DNA of 64,000 nt from Nocardia terrae (GCF_009760405.1 NZ_WRPP01000009.1:62001-126000); one strand, 5' to 3'; numbered from the stretch's first letter, positions 18,128 to 27,863 are shown. Numbers and translations are program-made. Notes: a model not told the origin generated them from the letters alone.

Positions 18128-18756
18128 CGACGGTCTCCAGTCAGCAGGGGAAGCATTCCGAGGTGGCCGTAGGGCTCGAGGCCCACGGATTCGCGGGGCG
18201 GGCCGCTGCGCGCCATGGCCCGCGCCGCGGCGCGATCCTTGGGCGAGGCCCCCGGGAGCGTGGCGCACACCGCCGCGAGCACCTGGGCGTACGCGTTGTC
18301 CTTCTCGGCGAGCGCGATCCGGAGCAACTCGAGTGCGGGCCGATGCTCGATCAACAGCGCGTTGGTGCGCGACAGGGCGCTGAATTCCAGGACGGCGGGC
18401 AGGAAGTCGGGCAGCTCGGAATCGTCGAAGTCGAAACCGTGGGCCCGGTAGTGGTCCTTGAATCCCACCAGCGCCGCACCCCGATTCCGGGTGTCGCCAT
18501 CGGTCCACCAGCTCAGGTACAGGCTGTGCTTGTTGGTGAAATCGAAGGTGTCGACGTACAGGGTGGTGTGCGCGGCCTCGGACAGACTCATTGTGCCGGT
18601 GAGGAATTCACGCAGCGGACCGGCCGCCGGATGGCGCATGCTCGCGGTGATGGTGTCGAAAGCCGCCAGGGCGGCGTTGAACTCGTCTCCCGGATAGGCC
18701 AGGCAGGCCGCCGCGATGCGGTAGACGACCGCGACCTCGTCGCTGATCCCGCTCAT
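18124..18756 (-). CDS. narJ: Nitrate reductase molybdenum cofactor assembly chaperone
   Basis: 210 residues. NarJ binds apo-NarG and allows insertion of the molybdenum cofactor before membrane attachment. The sequence shows the NarJ/TorD-type helical layout with SLYLSWWTDGDTRNRG and LPDFLPAVLEFSAL, both typical of the family. Sits between narH and narI with 4-nt overlaps on both sides. Confidence 0.94.
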   Translation of the reverse strand: MSGISDEVAVVYRIAAACLAYPGDEFNAALAAFDTITASMRHPAAGPLREFLTGTMSLSEAAHTTLYVDTFDFTNKHSLYLSWWTDGDTRNRGAALVGFKDHYRAHGFDFDDSELPDFLPAVLEFSALSRTNALLIEHRPALELLRIALAEKDNAYAQVLAAVCATLPGASPKDRAAARAMARSGPPRESVGLEPYGHLGMLPLLTGDRR

Positions 18757-20354
18757 CGGCTGGGCTCCTCGACCTCGTCGGCGGTCTGCTGCTTGCGCAT
18801 GGCGTGGAAGCTCTCGATGGTGACCAGCGGCAGCGCCTTGCGCCCGGATCCGCCGCCGAGCGGCCCGTCCGCGCCCATGCCGGGCCCGCCCTCGTAGTCG
18901 AGACTGCATCCGCTGGGCAGCGCCGATTCCTCCAGCCGCTGCGCGTCGGCCATGGCCGCGGTCGGAATCACGTACCGGTCTTCGTATTTCGCGATCGCCA
19001 GGAGATGGAACATGTCCTCGAGCTCCTTGGCGGTCATGCCCACCGCCTGTGCGGTCTCCTCGCCGATCACCCGCTCGAGGTTGATGTCGGCCATGTGGGA
19101 GCGCATGGCCGCCAGTTTCTCCAGGCTCGCGCGCACCGGTTCGGGATCACCGGCGGTGAACAGTTCGGCCAGGTACTCGACCGGAATCCGCAGGGCGTCG
19201 ATGGCTCCGAAGAGATTGCCCGCGTTCTCGCCGTCGTGGCCGCTGTCGGCCACCGCCTCCACCACCGGGGACAGCGGCGGGATGTACCAGACCATCGGCA
19301 TGGTGCGGTATTCCGGATGCAGCGGCAACGCCACCTGGTACTTGCTGATCAGCGCGTGCACCGGTGAACGCTTGGCGGCCTCGATCCAGTCGTGCGGAAT
19401 GCCCGCGAGCTCGGCCGCGCGGACCACCTCCGGATCCTCCGGATCCAGGAAGACCTCCAATTGCGCTTGGTAGAGCCGCTTTTCGTCCTTGGTCTGCGCG
19501 GCCGCGGTGACCTTGTCGGCGTCGTAGAGCATGACGCCCAGGTAGCGCAGGCGGCCGACGCAGGTCTCCGAGCACACGGTCGGCAGCCCGACCTCCACGC
19601 GCGGATAGCAGAATGTGCACTTCTCGGCCTTGCCGGTCTGGTGGTTGAAATAGATCTTCTTGTACGGGCAGCCGGTCACGCACTGCCGCCAGCCGCGGCA
19701 CCCGTCCTGGTCCACCAGCACGATGCCGTCCTCGGCGCGCTTGTAGATCGCGCCGGACGGGCAGGCGGCCACGCACGCCGGGTTGAGGCAGTGCTCGCAG
19801 ATGCGCGGCAGATAGAACATGAAGCTCTGTTCGTAGCTGAAGCGGATCTGCTCGCCCACCTGCTCGCGCATCTTGACCACGTTCGGGTCGTCGGGCCCGA
19901 ATTCGGCCGCGCCACCGAGGTTGTCGTCCCAGTTCGACGACCATTCCACCGACATCGGCTTGTCGGTGATCAGCGAGCGCGGCGGCGCGACCGGGTAGTC
20001 GTCACCCAGCGGCGCGTCGGTGAGGTTGCGGTAGTCGTAGGTCCACGGCTCGTAGTAGTCGCGCAACGTGGGCAGCACCGGGTTGGAGAATATGCTGGCC
20101 AGCTTGAACATCCGCGATCCCTGGTTGAGCCGCAGCTTGCCGCGCTTGGTGAGCTTCCAGCCGCCCTTCCACTTGTCCTGGTCCTCGTACTGGCGGGGGT
20201 AGCCCAGCCCGGGCCGGGTCTCGACATTGTTGAACCACACGTATTCCATGCCCTGCCGGTTGGTCCAGGTCTGCTTGCAGGTGACCGAACACGTATGGCA
20301 GCCAATGCATTTGTCGAGATTCATGACCATCGCGATCTGTGCCATGACGCGCAT
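18753..20354 (-). CDS. narH: Respiratory nitrate reductase beta subunit
   Basis: 533 residues. Four ferredoxin-type cysteine groups: CIGCHTCSVTC (Cys16-Cys26), CEHCLNPACVAACP, CRGWRQCVTGCP and CTFCYPRVEVGLPTVCSETC. In the third group a Trp replaces one cysteine (CxxW), which gives the [3Fe-4S] cluster expected for NarH. It carries electrons from NarI haems to the NarG FS0 cluster on the cytoplasmic side. Its ATG overlaps the narG stop (TGATG). Confidence 0.97.
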   Translation of the reverse strand: MRVMAQIAMVMNLDKCIGCHTCSVTCKQTWTNRQGMEYVWFNNVETRPGLGYPRQYEDQDKWKGGWKLTKRGKLRLNQGSRMFKLASIFSNPVLPTLRDYYEPWTYDYRNLTDAPLGDDYPVAPPRSLITDKPMSVEWSSNWDDNLGGAAEFGPDDPNVVKMREQVGEQIRFSYEQSFMFYLPRICEHCLNPACVAACPSGAIYKRAEDGIVLVDQDGCRGWRQCVTGCPYKKIYFNHQTGKAEKCTFCYPRVEVGLPTVCSETCVGRLRYLGVMLYDADKVTAAAQTKDEKRLYQAQLEVFLDPEDPEVVRAAELAGIPHDWIEAAKRSPVHALISKYQVALPLHPEYRTMPMVWYIPPLSPVVEAVADSGHDGENAGNLFGAIDALRIPVEYLAELFTAGDPEPVRASLEKLAAMRSHMADINLERVIGEETAQAVGMTAKELEDMFHLLAIAKYEDRYVIPTAAMADAQRLEESALPSGCSLDYEGGPGMGADGPLGGGSGRKALPLVTIESFHAMRKQQTADEVEEPSR

Positions 20355-23300
20355 CAGTACTTCACCTCCTGAGCACGGCGGCGGATCACGGTGACCTCGT
20401 CGCGCTGGTTGCCGGTCGGACCGAAATAGTTGAACGCCCACGACAATTGGGCATACCCGCCGATCAGGTGCGTGGGCTTGAGCAGGACCCGGGTCAGCGA
20501 GTTGTGGATACCGCCGCGGCGGCCGTCGGTCTCGGATTTCGGGACGTTGACGGTGCGCTCCTGCGCGTGGTTCATGTACACCGTCCCGCGCGGCATGCGC
20601 GGCGAGACGATCGCCCGCGCCACCACGACACCGTTGCGGTTGACCGCCTCGATCCAGTCGTTGTCGGCGACCCCGATGGCCTCGGCGTCCTCCACCGACA
20701 TCCAGATCGCCTGTCCGCCACGGGAAAGCGAGAGCATGAACAGGTTGTCCTGGTACTCGGAGTGGATCGACCACTTGTTGTGCGGGGTCAGGTAGCGGAC
20801 CGTCACCTCCTTCTGCCCGTCGGGCCCGAGCGCCGGTTCGCCGAAGAGCCGCTTCATATCCAGCGGCGGGCGATACACCGGCAGCGCCTCACCCAGCTCG
20901 TGCATCCAGTCGTGGTCGACGAAGAAGTGCTGCCGTCCGGTGAGGGTGTGCCAGGGCTTGAGGTGCTCGGTATTGAGGGTGAACGGCGCGTACCGTCGCC
21001 CGCCGGATTCACTGCCCGACCACTCCGGGGAAGTGATGACCGGCTGCGGCGCGGACTGGGTGTCGGCGTAGGTGATCTTCACGCCCTCCTTCTCGAGGGC
21101 CAGATGCGCCATGTGCTGCCCGGTGCGCTGGGTCAGGGTCTCGAAACCCTGAACCGCCAAGCGGCCGTTGGTCGTTCCCGACAGCGCCAGGATGGTGTTG
21201 GCGGCCTTGACGGCGGTGTCCAGCGCCGGACGACCCGCCGCGACGCCCTCGGCCACCACGCCGTTGATGCCGCGCAGATAGTCGATCTCCTCGTCGGGGC
21301 GCAGCATGATGCCCTTGCAGGGCAACCCGAGCTTGTCGACCAGCGGGCCCAGGGAGGCGAACTTCGTGGCGACGGCGGTGTAGTCGCGTTCCACCACCGC
21401 CAGCCCCGGCATGGTCACGCCCGGGATCGGTTCGCATTCGCCCGCACGCCAATCCAGCACGATCCCGCCGGGTTGCGCCGTCTCGGCCGCGGTGTCGTGC
21501 TGCAGCGCGGTCGCCACCAGATCGTGGCGGGTGTCGAGATGCCCGGCCGCCAGCTGGCTGAACCGCGAGGCCAGATCGTAGAAGGCCTCGTGGTCGGTGC
21601 GCGCCTGCCAGGGCGGGTTCACCGCGGGGGCGAAGGAGTGCACGTAGGGGTGCATATCCGTGGAGGACAGATCGTGCTTCTCATACCAGGTCGCCGCGGG
21701 CAGAACCACATCCGAGAGCATCGTGGAGGAGGTCATGCGGAAATCCAGGGTCAGCAGCAGATCGAGCTTGCCCTCGGGAGCCTCGTCGTGCCACACCACG
21801 TCACGCGGACGCACCTGCGGCGCTGCTTCTTCGGCGCGCAGCGAGGAATGGGTGCCCAGCAGATGCCTGCTGAAGTACTCCGCGCCCTTCGCCGAGGAAC
21901 CGAACAGATTCGACCGCCACAGCGTGAGCACCCGCGGCCAGTTCTGCGGGGCATCGGGATCCTCGTTGGCGAAACGCAATCGCCCACTACGCAATTCGTC
22001 CACCACGTACGCGGCGGGTTCCTTGCCCGCGGCCTTCGCCTCGTCCACCAGGTCCAGGGGATTGCGATCGAAGGTCGGATAGGAGGGCATCCACCCCAAC
22101 CGCGCGGACTGGGCGAGCACGTCGACCCCGGTCATGCCGTCGAAGCGGCCCGTGCCCAGCGGCGAGGCCAGGACATCGGCCGAGAACTGGTCGTAGCGCC
22201 ACTGGTCGGTATTGAGGAAGAACCATGCGGTGCCGATCATCTGACGCGGCGGCCGCGACCAGTCGTTGGCCGAGGCCAGCGTCGCCCAGCCGGTGACCGG
22301 ACGGCACTTCTCCTGCCCGACGTAATGCGCCCAGCCACCGCCATTGCGGCCCTGGCAGCCGGTGAGCAGCAGCAGCGACAGGAAAGCACGGTAGATCGTC
22401 TCGGAGTGGAACCAGTGGTTGGTGCCCGCACCCATCAGGATCATGCAGCGGCCGCGGGATTCCTCTGCGACGGAAGCGAATTCGCGGGCGATCTTCACCG
22501 TCCGCGCGGCGGGCACCGAGGTGATCCGCTCCGACCACGCCGGGGTGCCGGGAGCGTCGGCGTCCTCGTAGGAATCCGGCCACTCGCCGGGCAAACCCTC
22601 TCGGGCGACACCGTATTGGGCCAGCAGCAGATCGAAGACGGTGGTGACCAGCGGACCGGTCTCGCCCAACCGCCGCGCGGGGACACCGCGCCGCAGCGTC
22701 GCGCCGCGGCCCTGGCCGTGCTCGCCGCCCTCGGTGTCGAAGCGCGGCAACTCCACCTCGACGCCGGCGCCCTGCCCGTGCAGGGACAGCGCGGGGGAGA
22801 TCTCGCCCAGATCCAGATTCCAACGGCCCGCACCGGATTCGGTCCACCGGAACCCCATCGAGCCATTGGGGACCACGGCCGCACCGGTCTTCTCGTCCAG
22901 AAGTACGGTCTTCCAGGCCGCGCCTTCACCGGTATCGCCGATGTCGGCCGAGCGCACGAACTTGTCCGGCACGTATGCGCCGTCGCGTTCCACCAGCGTC
23001 ACCAGGAACGGCAGGTCGGTGAATTTCTTGATGTAGTCGGTGAAGAACGGCACCTGCCGGTCCACGAAGCATTCCTTGAGCACCACATGGCCCATGGCCA
23101 TGGCCAGGGCGGCATCGGTGCCCGGGTGCGGGTGCAGCCATTCGTCGGCGAACTTGGCGTTGTCGGCGTAGTCGGGGGCGACGACCACGACCTTCTGCCC
23201 GCGATAGCGCGATTCGGTCATCCAGTGCGCGTCGGGGGTGCGGGTCACCGGGACGTTCGAACCCCACATGATGAGATAGGCCGCGTCCCACCAGTCTCCG

Positions 23301-24061
23301 GACTCCGGGACATCGGTCTGGTCGCCGAACACCTGGGGCGAGGCGACGGGCAGGTCGGCGTACCAGTCGTAGAACGACAGCATCGGCGCGCCGATCAATC
23401 CCATGAAGCGGGCGCCCGCGGCGTGCGACACCATCGACATGGCCGGAATGGGGGAGAAGCCCGCAACCCGGTCGGGCCCATAGTTCTTGATGGCGTGTAC
23501 GTGTGCGGCGGCGGCGATCTCGATCGCCTCGTCCCACGTCGACCGCACCAGTCCGCCCTTGCCGCGCGCCCGCTGATAGCGCTTCCGCCGCTCGGGGTCG
23601 GCCTGGATGTCGGCCCATGCCGCCACCGGGTCGCCGAGCCGATTGCGGGCCTCGCGGTACATCTCCAGCAGCACGCCGCGCACGTACGGGTAGCGGACCC
23701 GGGTCGGGGAGTAGGTGTACCAGGAGAAAGAAGCGCCGCGCGGACATCCGCGCGGCTCGTATTCGGGGCGATCGGGTCCGACCGACGGATAGTCGGTGGC
23801 CTGGGTTTCCCAGGTGATGATCCCGTCCTTGACGTACACCTTCCACCGGCACGATCCGGTGCAGTTCACCCCGTGGGTGGAGTAGACGATCTTGTCGTGG
23901 CTCCAGCGGTCGCGGTAGAAGACATCGCCCGAGCGGCCACCCACGATCTCCTCACGGTGCAGGTCAGCCGAGGGTTTTCCGGGACGGAAGTAGCGCGCCG
24001 AACGGAGCAGTAGGGCTCCGGTTTCTCCGGGCCCGCTCGCGGCCCCGTTGTTCGCACCCAT
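20354..24061 (-). CDS. narG: Respiratory nitrate reductase alpha subunit (Mo-bisMGD)
   Basis: 1235 residues, the usual NarG size. The N-terminal FS0 cluster is formed by His63 in THGVNCTGSC and Cys67, Cys71 and Cys106 (EPRGCPRGA), the unusual His/Cys3 ligand set of NarG. It reduces nitrate to nitrite at the molybdenum site, facing the cytoplasm, and has no Tat signal, consistent with the NarGHI type. The ATG at 24061 follows AAAGGGGCTG. First gene of a four-gene narGHJI operon; no narK transporter is seen in the window. Confidence 0.97.
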   Translation of the reverse strand: MGANNGAASGPGETGALLLRSARYFRPGKPSADLHREEIVGGRSGDVFYRDRWSHDKIVYSTHGVNCTGSCRWKVYVKDGIITWETQATDYPSVGPDRPEYEPRGCPRGASFSWYTYSPTRVRYPYVRGVLLEMYREARNRLGDPVAAWADIQADPERRKRYQRARGKGGLVRSTWDEAIEIAAAAHVHAIKNYGPDRVAGFSPIPAMSMVSHAAGARFMGLIGAPMLSFYDWYADLPVASPQVFGDQTDVPESGDWWDAAYLIMWGSNVPVTRTPDAHWMTESRYRGQKVVVVAPDYADNAKFADEWLHPHPGTDAALAMAMGHVVLKECFVDRQVPFFTDYIKKFTDLPFLVTLVERDGAYVPDKFVRSADIGDTGEGAAWKTVLLDEKTGAAVVPNGSMGFRWTESGAGRWNLDLGEISPALSLHGQGAGVEVELPRFDTEGGEHGQGRGATLRRGVPARRLGETGPLVTTVFDLLLAQYGVAREGLPGEWPDSYEDADAPGTPAWSERITSVPAARTVKIAREFASVAEESRGRCMILMGAGTNHWFHSETIYRAFLSLLLLTGCQGRNGGGWAHYVGQEKCRPVTGWATLASANDWSRPPRQMIGTAWFFLNTDQWRYDQFSADVLASPLGTGRFDGMTGVDVLAQSARLGWMPSYPTFDRNPLDLVDEAKAAGKEPAAYVVDELRSGRLRFANEDPDAPQNWPRVLTLWRSNLFGSSAKGAEYFSRHLLGTHSSLRAEEAAPQVRPRDVVWHDEAPEGKLDLLLTLDFRMTSSTMLSDVVLPAATWYEKHDLSSTDMHPYVHSFAPAVNPPWQARTDHEAFYDLASRFSQLAAGHLDTRHDLVATALQHDTAAETAQPGGIVLDWRAGECEPIPGVTMPGLAVVERDYTAVATKFASLGPLVDKLGLPCKGIMLRPDEEIDYLRGINGVVAEGVAAGRPALDTAVKAANTILALSGTTNGRLAVQGFETLTQRTGQHMAHLALEKEGVKITYADTQSAPQPVITSPEWSGSESGGRRYAPFTLNTEHLKPWHTLTGRQHFFVDHDWMHELGEALPVYRPPLDMKRLFGEPALGPDGQKEVTVRYLTPHNKWSIHSEYQDNLFMLSLSRGGQAIWMSVEDAEAIGVADNDWIEAVNRNGVVVARAIVSPRMPRGTVYMNHAQERTVNVPKSETDGRRGGIHNSLTRVLLKPTHLIGGYAQLSWAFNYFGPTGNQRDEVTVIRRRAQEVKY

Positions 24062-24258
24062 TGTGCGCAGCCCCTTTCGCCAGCAATGCAGCTGGATGAG
24101 CACAGGTGTCGGTGTTCGCCGGGTGTGGCGACTCGCCAGCCGAGTACAACACGATCGGTAGCTGGCTATGTGCTGGCACGCCGATCTTGTTATCTGACGG
24201 CGACCGAATCCGCGCGGCGGTGGCCGAGGTCGACCGCCCTGTGGCCGACACTGAACCC

Positions 24259-24723
24259 ATGTGTCATTACTGCGGTTGCCGGGACATGCCACTGATCAAG
24301 GAATTCATCGCCGAGCACGAGGCGGTGTACAACCTCTCCGGCGATATCCGCCGCGCCCTCGAAAGCGGTGATATCGACACCGCCCGACGGGATCTGGTGG
24401 AGATCCAGCGGCAGCTGACCGAGCACTGGGCCGGGGAGGAACAGGGGCTGTTCGCGGTCATGCGCGACGACCCGGACTGCACGGACTACATCGATGCCCT
24501 GGAGGCCGAGCATCGCGAGATGACCACCGACCTTTCCACCGCGGACCTGACCACTCCCGAAGGGCGACAACAGGTTCTGGCGTCCTTGGCCACTCTGTGG
24601 CCGCATATAGAAAAGGAAGAGGACGGCCTATTCCCCATGTCGCTGACGACTCTGTCCGGTGAGCAGTGGACCGCCGCTATCGATGCCTGGGAACGCGTCC
24701 ACCGACGCCCGGTCCGCCGTTGA
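24259..24723 (+). CDS. Hemerythrin HHE-domain protein
   Basis: 154 residues. A four-helix diiron hemerythrin domain with candidate iron ligands His20, His56, Glu60, His85, His116 and Glu120 (EFIAEHEAV, EHWAGEEQG, EAEHREM, WPHIEKEEDG). Its N-terminus carries a cysteine-rich MCHYCGC motif, which could bind a metal or form disulfides. Divergent from narG, with 197 bases between the starts, so it is probably expressed with nitrate respiration and may bind nitric oxide or oxygen, or protect or repair iron-sulfur centres. The role is inferred from position and family. Confidence 0.85.
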   Translation: MCHYCGCRDMPLIKEFIAEHEAVYNLSGDIRRALESGDIDTARRDLVEIQRQLTEHWAGEEQGLFAVMRDDPDCTDYIDALEAEHREMTTDLSTADLTTPEGRQQVLASLATLWPHIEKEEDGLFPMSLTTLSGEQWTAAIDAWERVHRRPVRR

Positions 24724-24759
24724 CGAGAAGGCAACCGCACCGAGGCCGGTCGCGGTGGC

Positions 24760-24879
24760 TCACAGAGCGTGGCAGACGAGGATCAACAGGGCGGTCAGCG
24801 GAGCGGCGAGAGTCACCGCGAGAGACAGCCATGTTCCGGCCCGCGCGATGGGCTTACGCGTGAGGTCGGGTTCGAACAT
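24760..24879 (-). CDS. 39-residue single-span membrane protein
   Basis: A small ORF absent from ordinary gene calls. It starts at ATG 24879 after a GAGGGGGCG site and encodes MFEPDLTRKPIARAG, then one hydrophobic helix (WLSLAVTLAAPLTALLILV) and ends CHAL. The N-terminus has basic residues, so it is probably inside. The gene converges on the hemerythrin gene. Similar tiny membrane proteins often act as accessory subunits or regulators of respiratory enzymes; here that is only a suggestion from proximity to narGHJI. Supported by ribosome site and hydrophobic pattern, not by homology. Confidence 0.45.
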   Translation of the reverse strand: MFEPDLTRKPIARAGTWLSLAVTLAAPLTALLILVCHAL

Positions 24880-25260
24880 GGACGCCCCCTCGGATGACGA
24901 ATGATGCGATGGACGGGCTGAATGTAATCACCATCACATGTCATTCGAAGACGCATAATCTCCAAGACCGTCGGTCGGCCCGATGGCAGCGGTTGGACGA
25001 ATCTCTAGAAATCGCGGGTCAGAGCGGGATGGTGTGGCTGACCGGGGTTCCGACGCCGGCTGATCTCCACGGTTTCGACGACCTCGAGCGAGGAGAGCAG
25101 GCCCGCGCCGCCATTGTCGAAGATCGCGTCCGGAAACCAAATCCGCTGCACCCGAACGACAGCTGATCCACCGGCGGTTCGGTGTGGATCATCCTGCCGG
25201 ACAACGTATTCCGCGCATCGTGTGAATTTCCTTCCGATTGGTGGGTAGGCTTTCGGCCAC
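24880..25260. other. Intergenic stretch without a convincing gene
   Basis: About 380 bases between the small membrane ORF and the xylA operator. Short frames exist on both strands, but none has a ribosome site with a recognisable protein. The centre (about 25010-25166) has coding-like base composition and may be a decayed gene fragment. Confidence 0.4.
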
Positions 25261-25281
25261 TTAGTTCAATGTCTGAACAAA
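25261..25281 (+). promoter_or_regulatory. Candidate operator of the xylose operon (ROK-type)
   Basis: An inverted repeat TTAGTTCA (25261-25268) / TGAACAAA (25274-25281) with GTTCA and TGAAC as perfect half-sites around a 5-base centre, ending 14 bases before the xylA start. The same operon encodes a ROK-family repressor, the obvious candidate to bind it. Confidence 0.65.
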
Positions 25282-25294
25282 GTGGAGGATGATG

Positions 25295-26470
25295 ATGGTG
25301 ACGCCAACGCCCGCGGACAAGTTCTCGTTCGGATTGTGGACGGTGGGATGGCAGGGCAGAGATCCGTTCGGGGACGCCACCCGGGCGGAGTTGGACGCGG
25401 TGGAGGCCGTCCACCGGCTCGCCGAGCTGGGGGCCTACGGGCTCAGCTTCCACGACGACGACCTGTTTCCGTTCGGCGCCCCGGCCGCCGAGCGGGGGAG
25501 ACGGATCGAGTTGTTGCGCAAGGCCCTGGCCGAGACCGGGATGGTGGTGCCGATGGTCACCACGAACCTGTTCACCCATCCGGTGTTCAAGGACGGTGGC
25601 TTCACCAGCAACGACCGGGCGGTACGGCGCTTCGCGTTGCGCAAGGTGCTGCGCAATGTCGAACTGGCGGCCGAGCTGGGGGCGCGGACCTACGTGCTGT
25701 GGGGTGGACGCGAGGGCGCGGAATACGACAGCGCCAAGGATGTGCGCGCGGCCCTGGACCGCTATCGCGAAAGCCTGAACATGCTCACCGATTTCGTCCG
25801 TGACCGCGGCTACGACCTGCGTTTCGCGATCGAACCCAAACCCAACGAGCCGCGCGGCGACATCCTGCTGCCGACCCTCGGGCACGCGCTCGCGTTCATC
25901 ACCACCCTCGAGCATCCCGAGCTGGTCGGGGTCAATCCCGAAGTGGGACACGAGCAGATGGCGGGATTGAACTTCGCGCACGGCATCGCGCAGGCGCTGT
26001 GGCAGGGCAAACTGTTCCATATCGACCTGAACGGCCAGCGCGGCATCAAATACGACCAGGATCTGGTCTTCGGCCACGGCGACCTGATGAACGCCTTCAG
26101 CCTGGTCGACCTGCTGGAGAACGGCGGCCCGAACGGGGAGCCCGCCTACGACGGCCCGCGCCACTTCGACTACAAGCCCTCGCGCACCGAGGACATGTCG
26201 GGCGTGTGGGATTCGGCCGCCGCGAACATGCGCACCTATCTCCTGCTGAAGGAACGGGCCCGTGCCTTCCGCGCGGATCCCGAAGTGCAGCAGGCGCTGT
26301 CGGCCGCCGGGGTCGGCGACCTGCGCACCCCGACGCTGGCCGCGGGGGAGGGATACGCGGATTTGCTGGCCGACGCGGACGGTTTCGATCCGGACCGGGC
26401 CGGCGAACGCGGGTACGGGTTCGTCCGGCTGAACCAGCTGGCGCTGGAACACCTCCTGGGTGCGCGGTGA
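25295..26470 (+). CDS. xylA: Xylose isomerase
   Basis: 391 residues. It converts D-xylose to D-xylulose (and glucose to fructose) in the cytoplasm. Family marks of the short actinobacterial class: FSFGLWTVGWQGRDPFG at the start, active-site SFHDDDLFPFG, metal-binding EPKPNEPRGD, GVNPEVGHEQMAGLNF and FHIDLNGQ. Three ATGs lie in a row at 25289, 25292 and 25295; I chose 25295 because GGAGG at 25284-25288 is then six bases upstream and the N-terminus matches Streptomyces XylA in length. First gene of xylA-xylB-ROK. Confidence 0.96.
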   Translation: MVTPTPADKFSFGLWTVGWQGRDPFGDATRAELDAVEAVHRLAELGAYGLSFHDDDLFPFGAPAAERGRRIELLRKALAETGMVVPMVTTNLFTHPVFKDGGFTSNDRAVRRFALRKVLRNVELAAELGARTYVLWGGREGAEYDSAKDVRAALDRYRESLNMLTDFVRDRGYDLRFAIEPKPNEPRGDILLPTLGHALAFITTLEHPELVGVNPEVGHEQMAGLNFAHGIAQALWQGKLFHIDLNGQRGIKYDQDLVFGHGDLMNAFSLVDLLENGGPNGEPAYDGPRHFDYKPSRTEDMSGVWDSAAANMRTYLLLKERARAFRADPEVQQALSAAGVGDLRTPTLAAGEGYADLLADADGFDPDRAGERGYGFVRLNQLALEHLLGAR

Positions 26471-26474
26471 TCGG

Positions 26475-27863
26475 ATGACGTTGGTAGCCGGGGTCGATTC
26501 CTCCACCCAGTCGTGCAAGGTCGTCATCCGGGAGGCCGAGACCGGGCGCCTGGTGCGGTCCGGGCGGGCGGCCCATCCCTCCGGTACCGAGGTGCACCCG
26601 GAGTGCTGGTGGTCGGCGCTGCTCGAGGCGATCACGACCGCGGGCGGAATCGACGACGTCGCCGTGATCGCGGTCGCCGGGCAGCAGCACGGGTTGGTGT
26701 GCCTGGACGAGTCGGGGCGGGTGGTGCGAGACGCGCTGCTGTGGAACGACACCCGCTCGGCCGACGCCGCGCGGGACCTGGTCGACGAACTCGGCGCACC
26801 GGTCTGGGCGCAGCGCACCGGATCGGTCCCGGTGGCCTCGTTCACCGTCACCAAACTGCGCTGGCTCGCCGAGCGCGAGCCCGACAGCCTCGCCCGCACC
26901 GCCGCGGTCTGCCTGCCCCACGACTGGCTCACCTGGCGATTGCGCGGCGGGGGCCTCGAGGAGCTGACCACCGACCGCTCCGATGCTTCGGGCACCGGCT
27001 ATTTCGACTCCCGCACCGGCGAGTACTGCCGTGACCTACTCGAATTGGCCTGCGGCCGTGGCGATCTGCTCCTGCCCCGGTTGCTGGGCCCGAGCGAGTC
27101 GACGGCCTCGTCGTTCGGGCCGCGACTGGCCGCCGGGGCAGGGGACAATGCCGCCGCCCGGCTGGGACTGGCGGCGGGCACGGATGTGGTGGTGTCCCTG
27201 GGCACCTCGGGCGTGGTGTCCGCCAGCTCGGTCGAACGTCCGGCCGACCCGACCGGAATCGTCGCCGGTTTCGCCGACGCCACGGATCGTCACCTACCGC
27301 TGGTCTGCACCCTCAACGCCGCGCGTGTACTGGATACCATCGCCGCTGTGCTGGGTATCGGACTTCAGAGGTTGAGCGAGCTCGCGCTGTCGGCCGCGCC
27401 CGGCTCGGACGGGCTCGTGCTGGTCCCGTATTTCGACGGCGAACGAACTCCCAACCTGCCCACCGCGACCGGAGCGCTCCACGGTCTGACCACCGCCGCG
27501 GCGACACCGGCCACCGTCGCCCGGGCCGCCGTGGAAGGCATGCTGTGCGGGGTCGGCGCCGGGTTGGAAGCCCTGCGCGCCCACGACGTTCCGATCACCG
27601 CCGTGCGCCTGATCGGTGGCGCGGCTGCCCTTCCGGCGGTGCGCGAGATCGCGCCCACGGTGTTCGGTGTGCCGGTACTGGCCCCCGAGCCGGGCGAGTA
27701 TGTGGCCGACGGCGCGGCCCGGCAGGCCGCGTGGGCGCTGCACGGCGGTGACGAGCCGCCGCCGTGGCCCGAATCGGCCCCGGCTCGGCGCTACGAGGCC
27801 GAGACCGTGGTCGCGGTCAGGGAGCGCTACCAGGCCGCCCAGTCGAAGTACCTCGAGCGATGA
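26475..27863 (+). CDS. xylB: Xylulokinase (FGGY family)
   Basis: 462 residues. Phosphorylates D-xylulose with ATP to xylulose 5-phosphate for the pentose phosphate pathway. The N-terminal MTLVAGVDSSTQSCK is the FGGY phosphate-1 motif; QQHGLVCLD, LWNDTRS, the VVSLGTSGVVS ATP site and the C-terminal LIGGAALPAVREIAP adenosine motif are typical of XylB. Four bases after the xylA stop; overlaps the ROK gene start by 4 nt. Confidence 0.94.
   Translation: MTLVAGVDSSTQSCKVVIREAETGRLVRSGRAAHPSGTEVHPECWWSALLEAITTAGGIDDVAVIAVAGQQHGLVCLDESGRVVRDALLWNDTRSADAARDLVDELGAPVWAQRTGSVPVASFTVTKLRWLAEREPDSLARTAAVCLPHDWLTWRLRGGGLEELTTDRSDASGTGYFDSRTGEYCRDLLELACGRGDLLLPRLLGPSESTASSFGPRLAAGAGDNAAARLGLAAGTDVVVSLGTSGVVSASSVERPADPTGIVAGFADATDRHLPLVCTLNAARVLDTIAAVLGIGLQRLSELALSAAPGSDGLVLVPYFDGERTPNLPTATGALHGLTTAAATPATVARAAVEGMLCGVGAGLEALRAHDVPITAVRLIGGAAALPAVREIAPTVFGVPVLAPEPGEYVADGAARQAAWALHGGDEPPPWPESAPARRYEAETVVAVRERYQAAQSKYLER

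Noticed and set aside
20447..24013. 1188-codon plus-strand frame inside narG
   Set aside because: Antisense to a well-supported narG; no recognisable domain and shadow-type composition.
24894..25166. 90-codon plus-strand frame before xylA
   Set aside because: No ribosome site and no recognisable protein; kept only as a gene-poor stretch.
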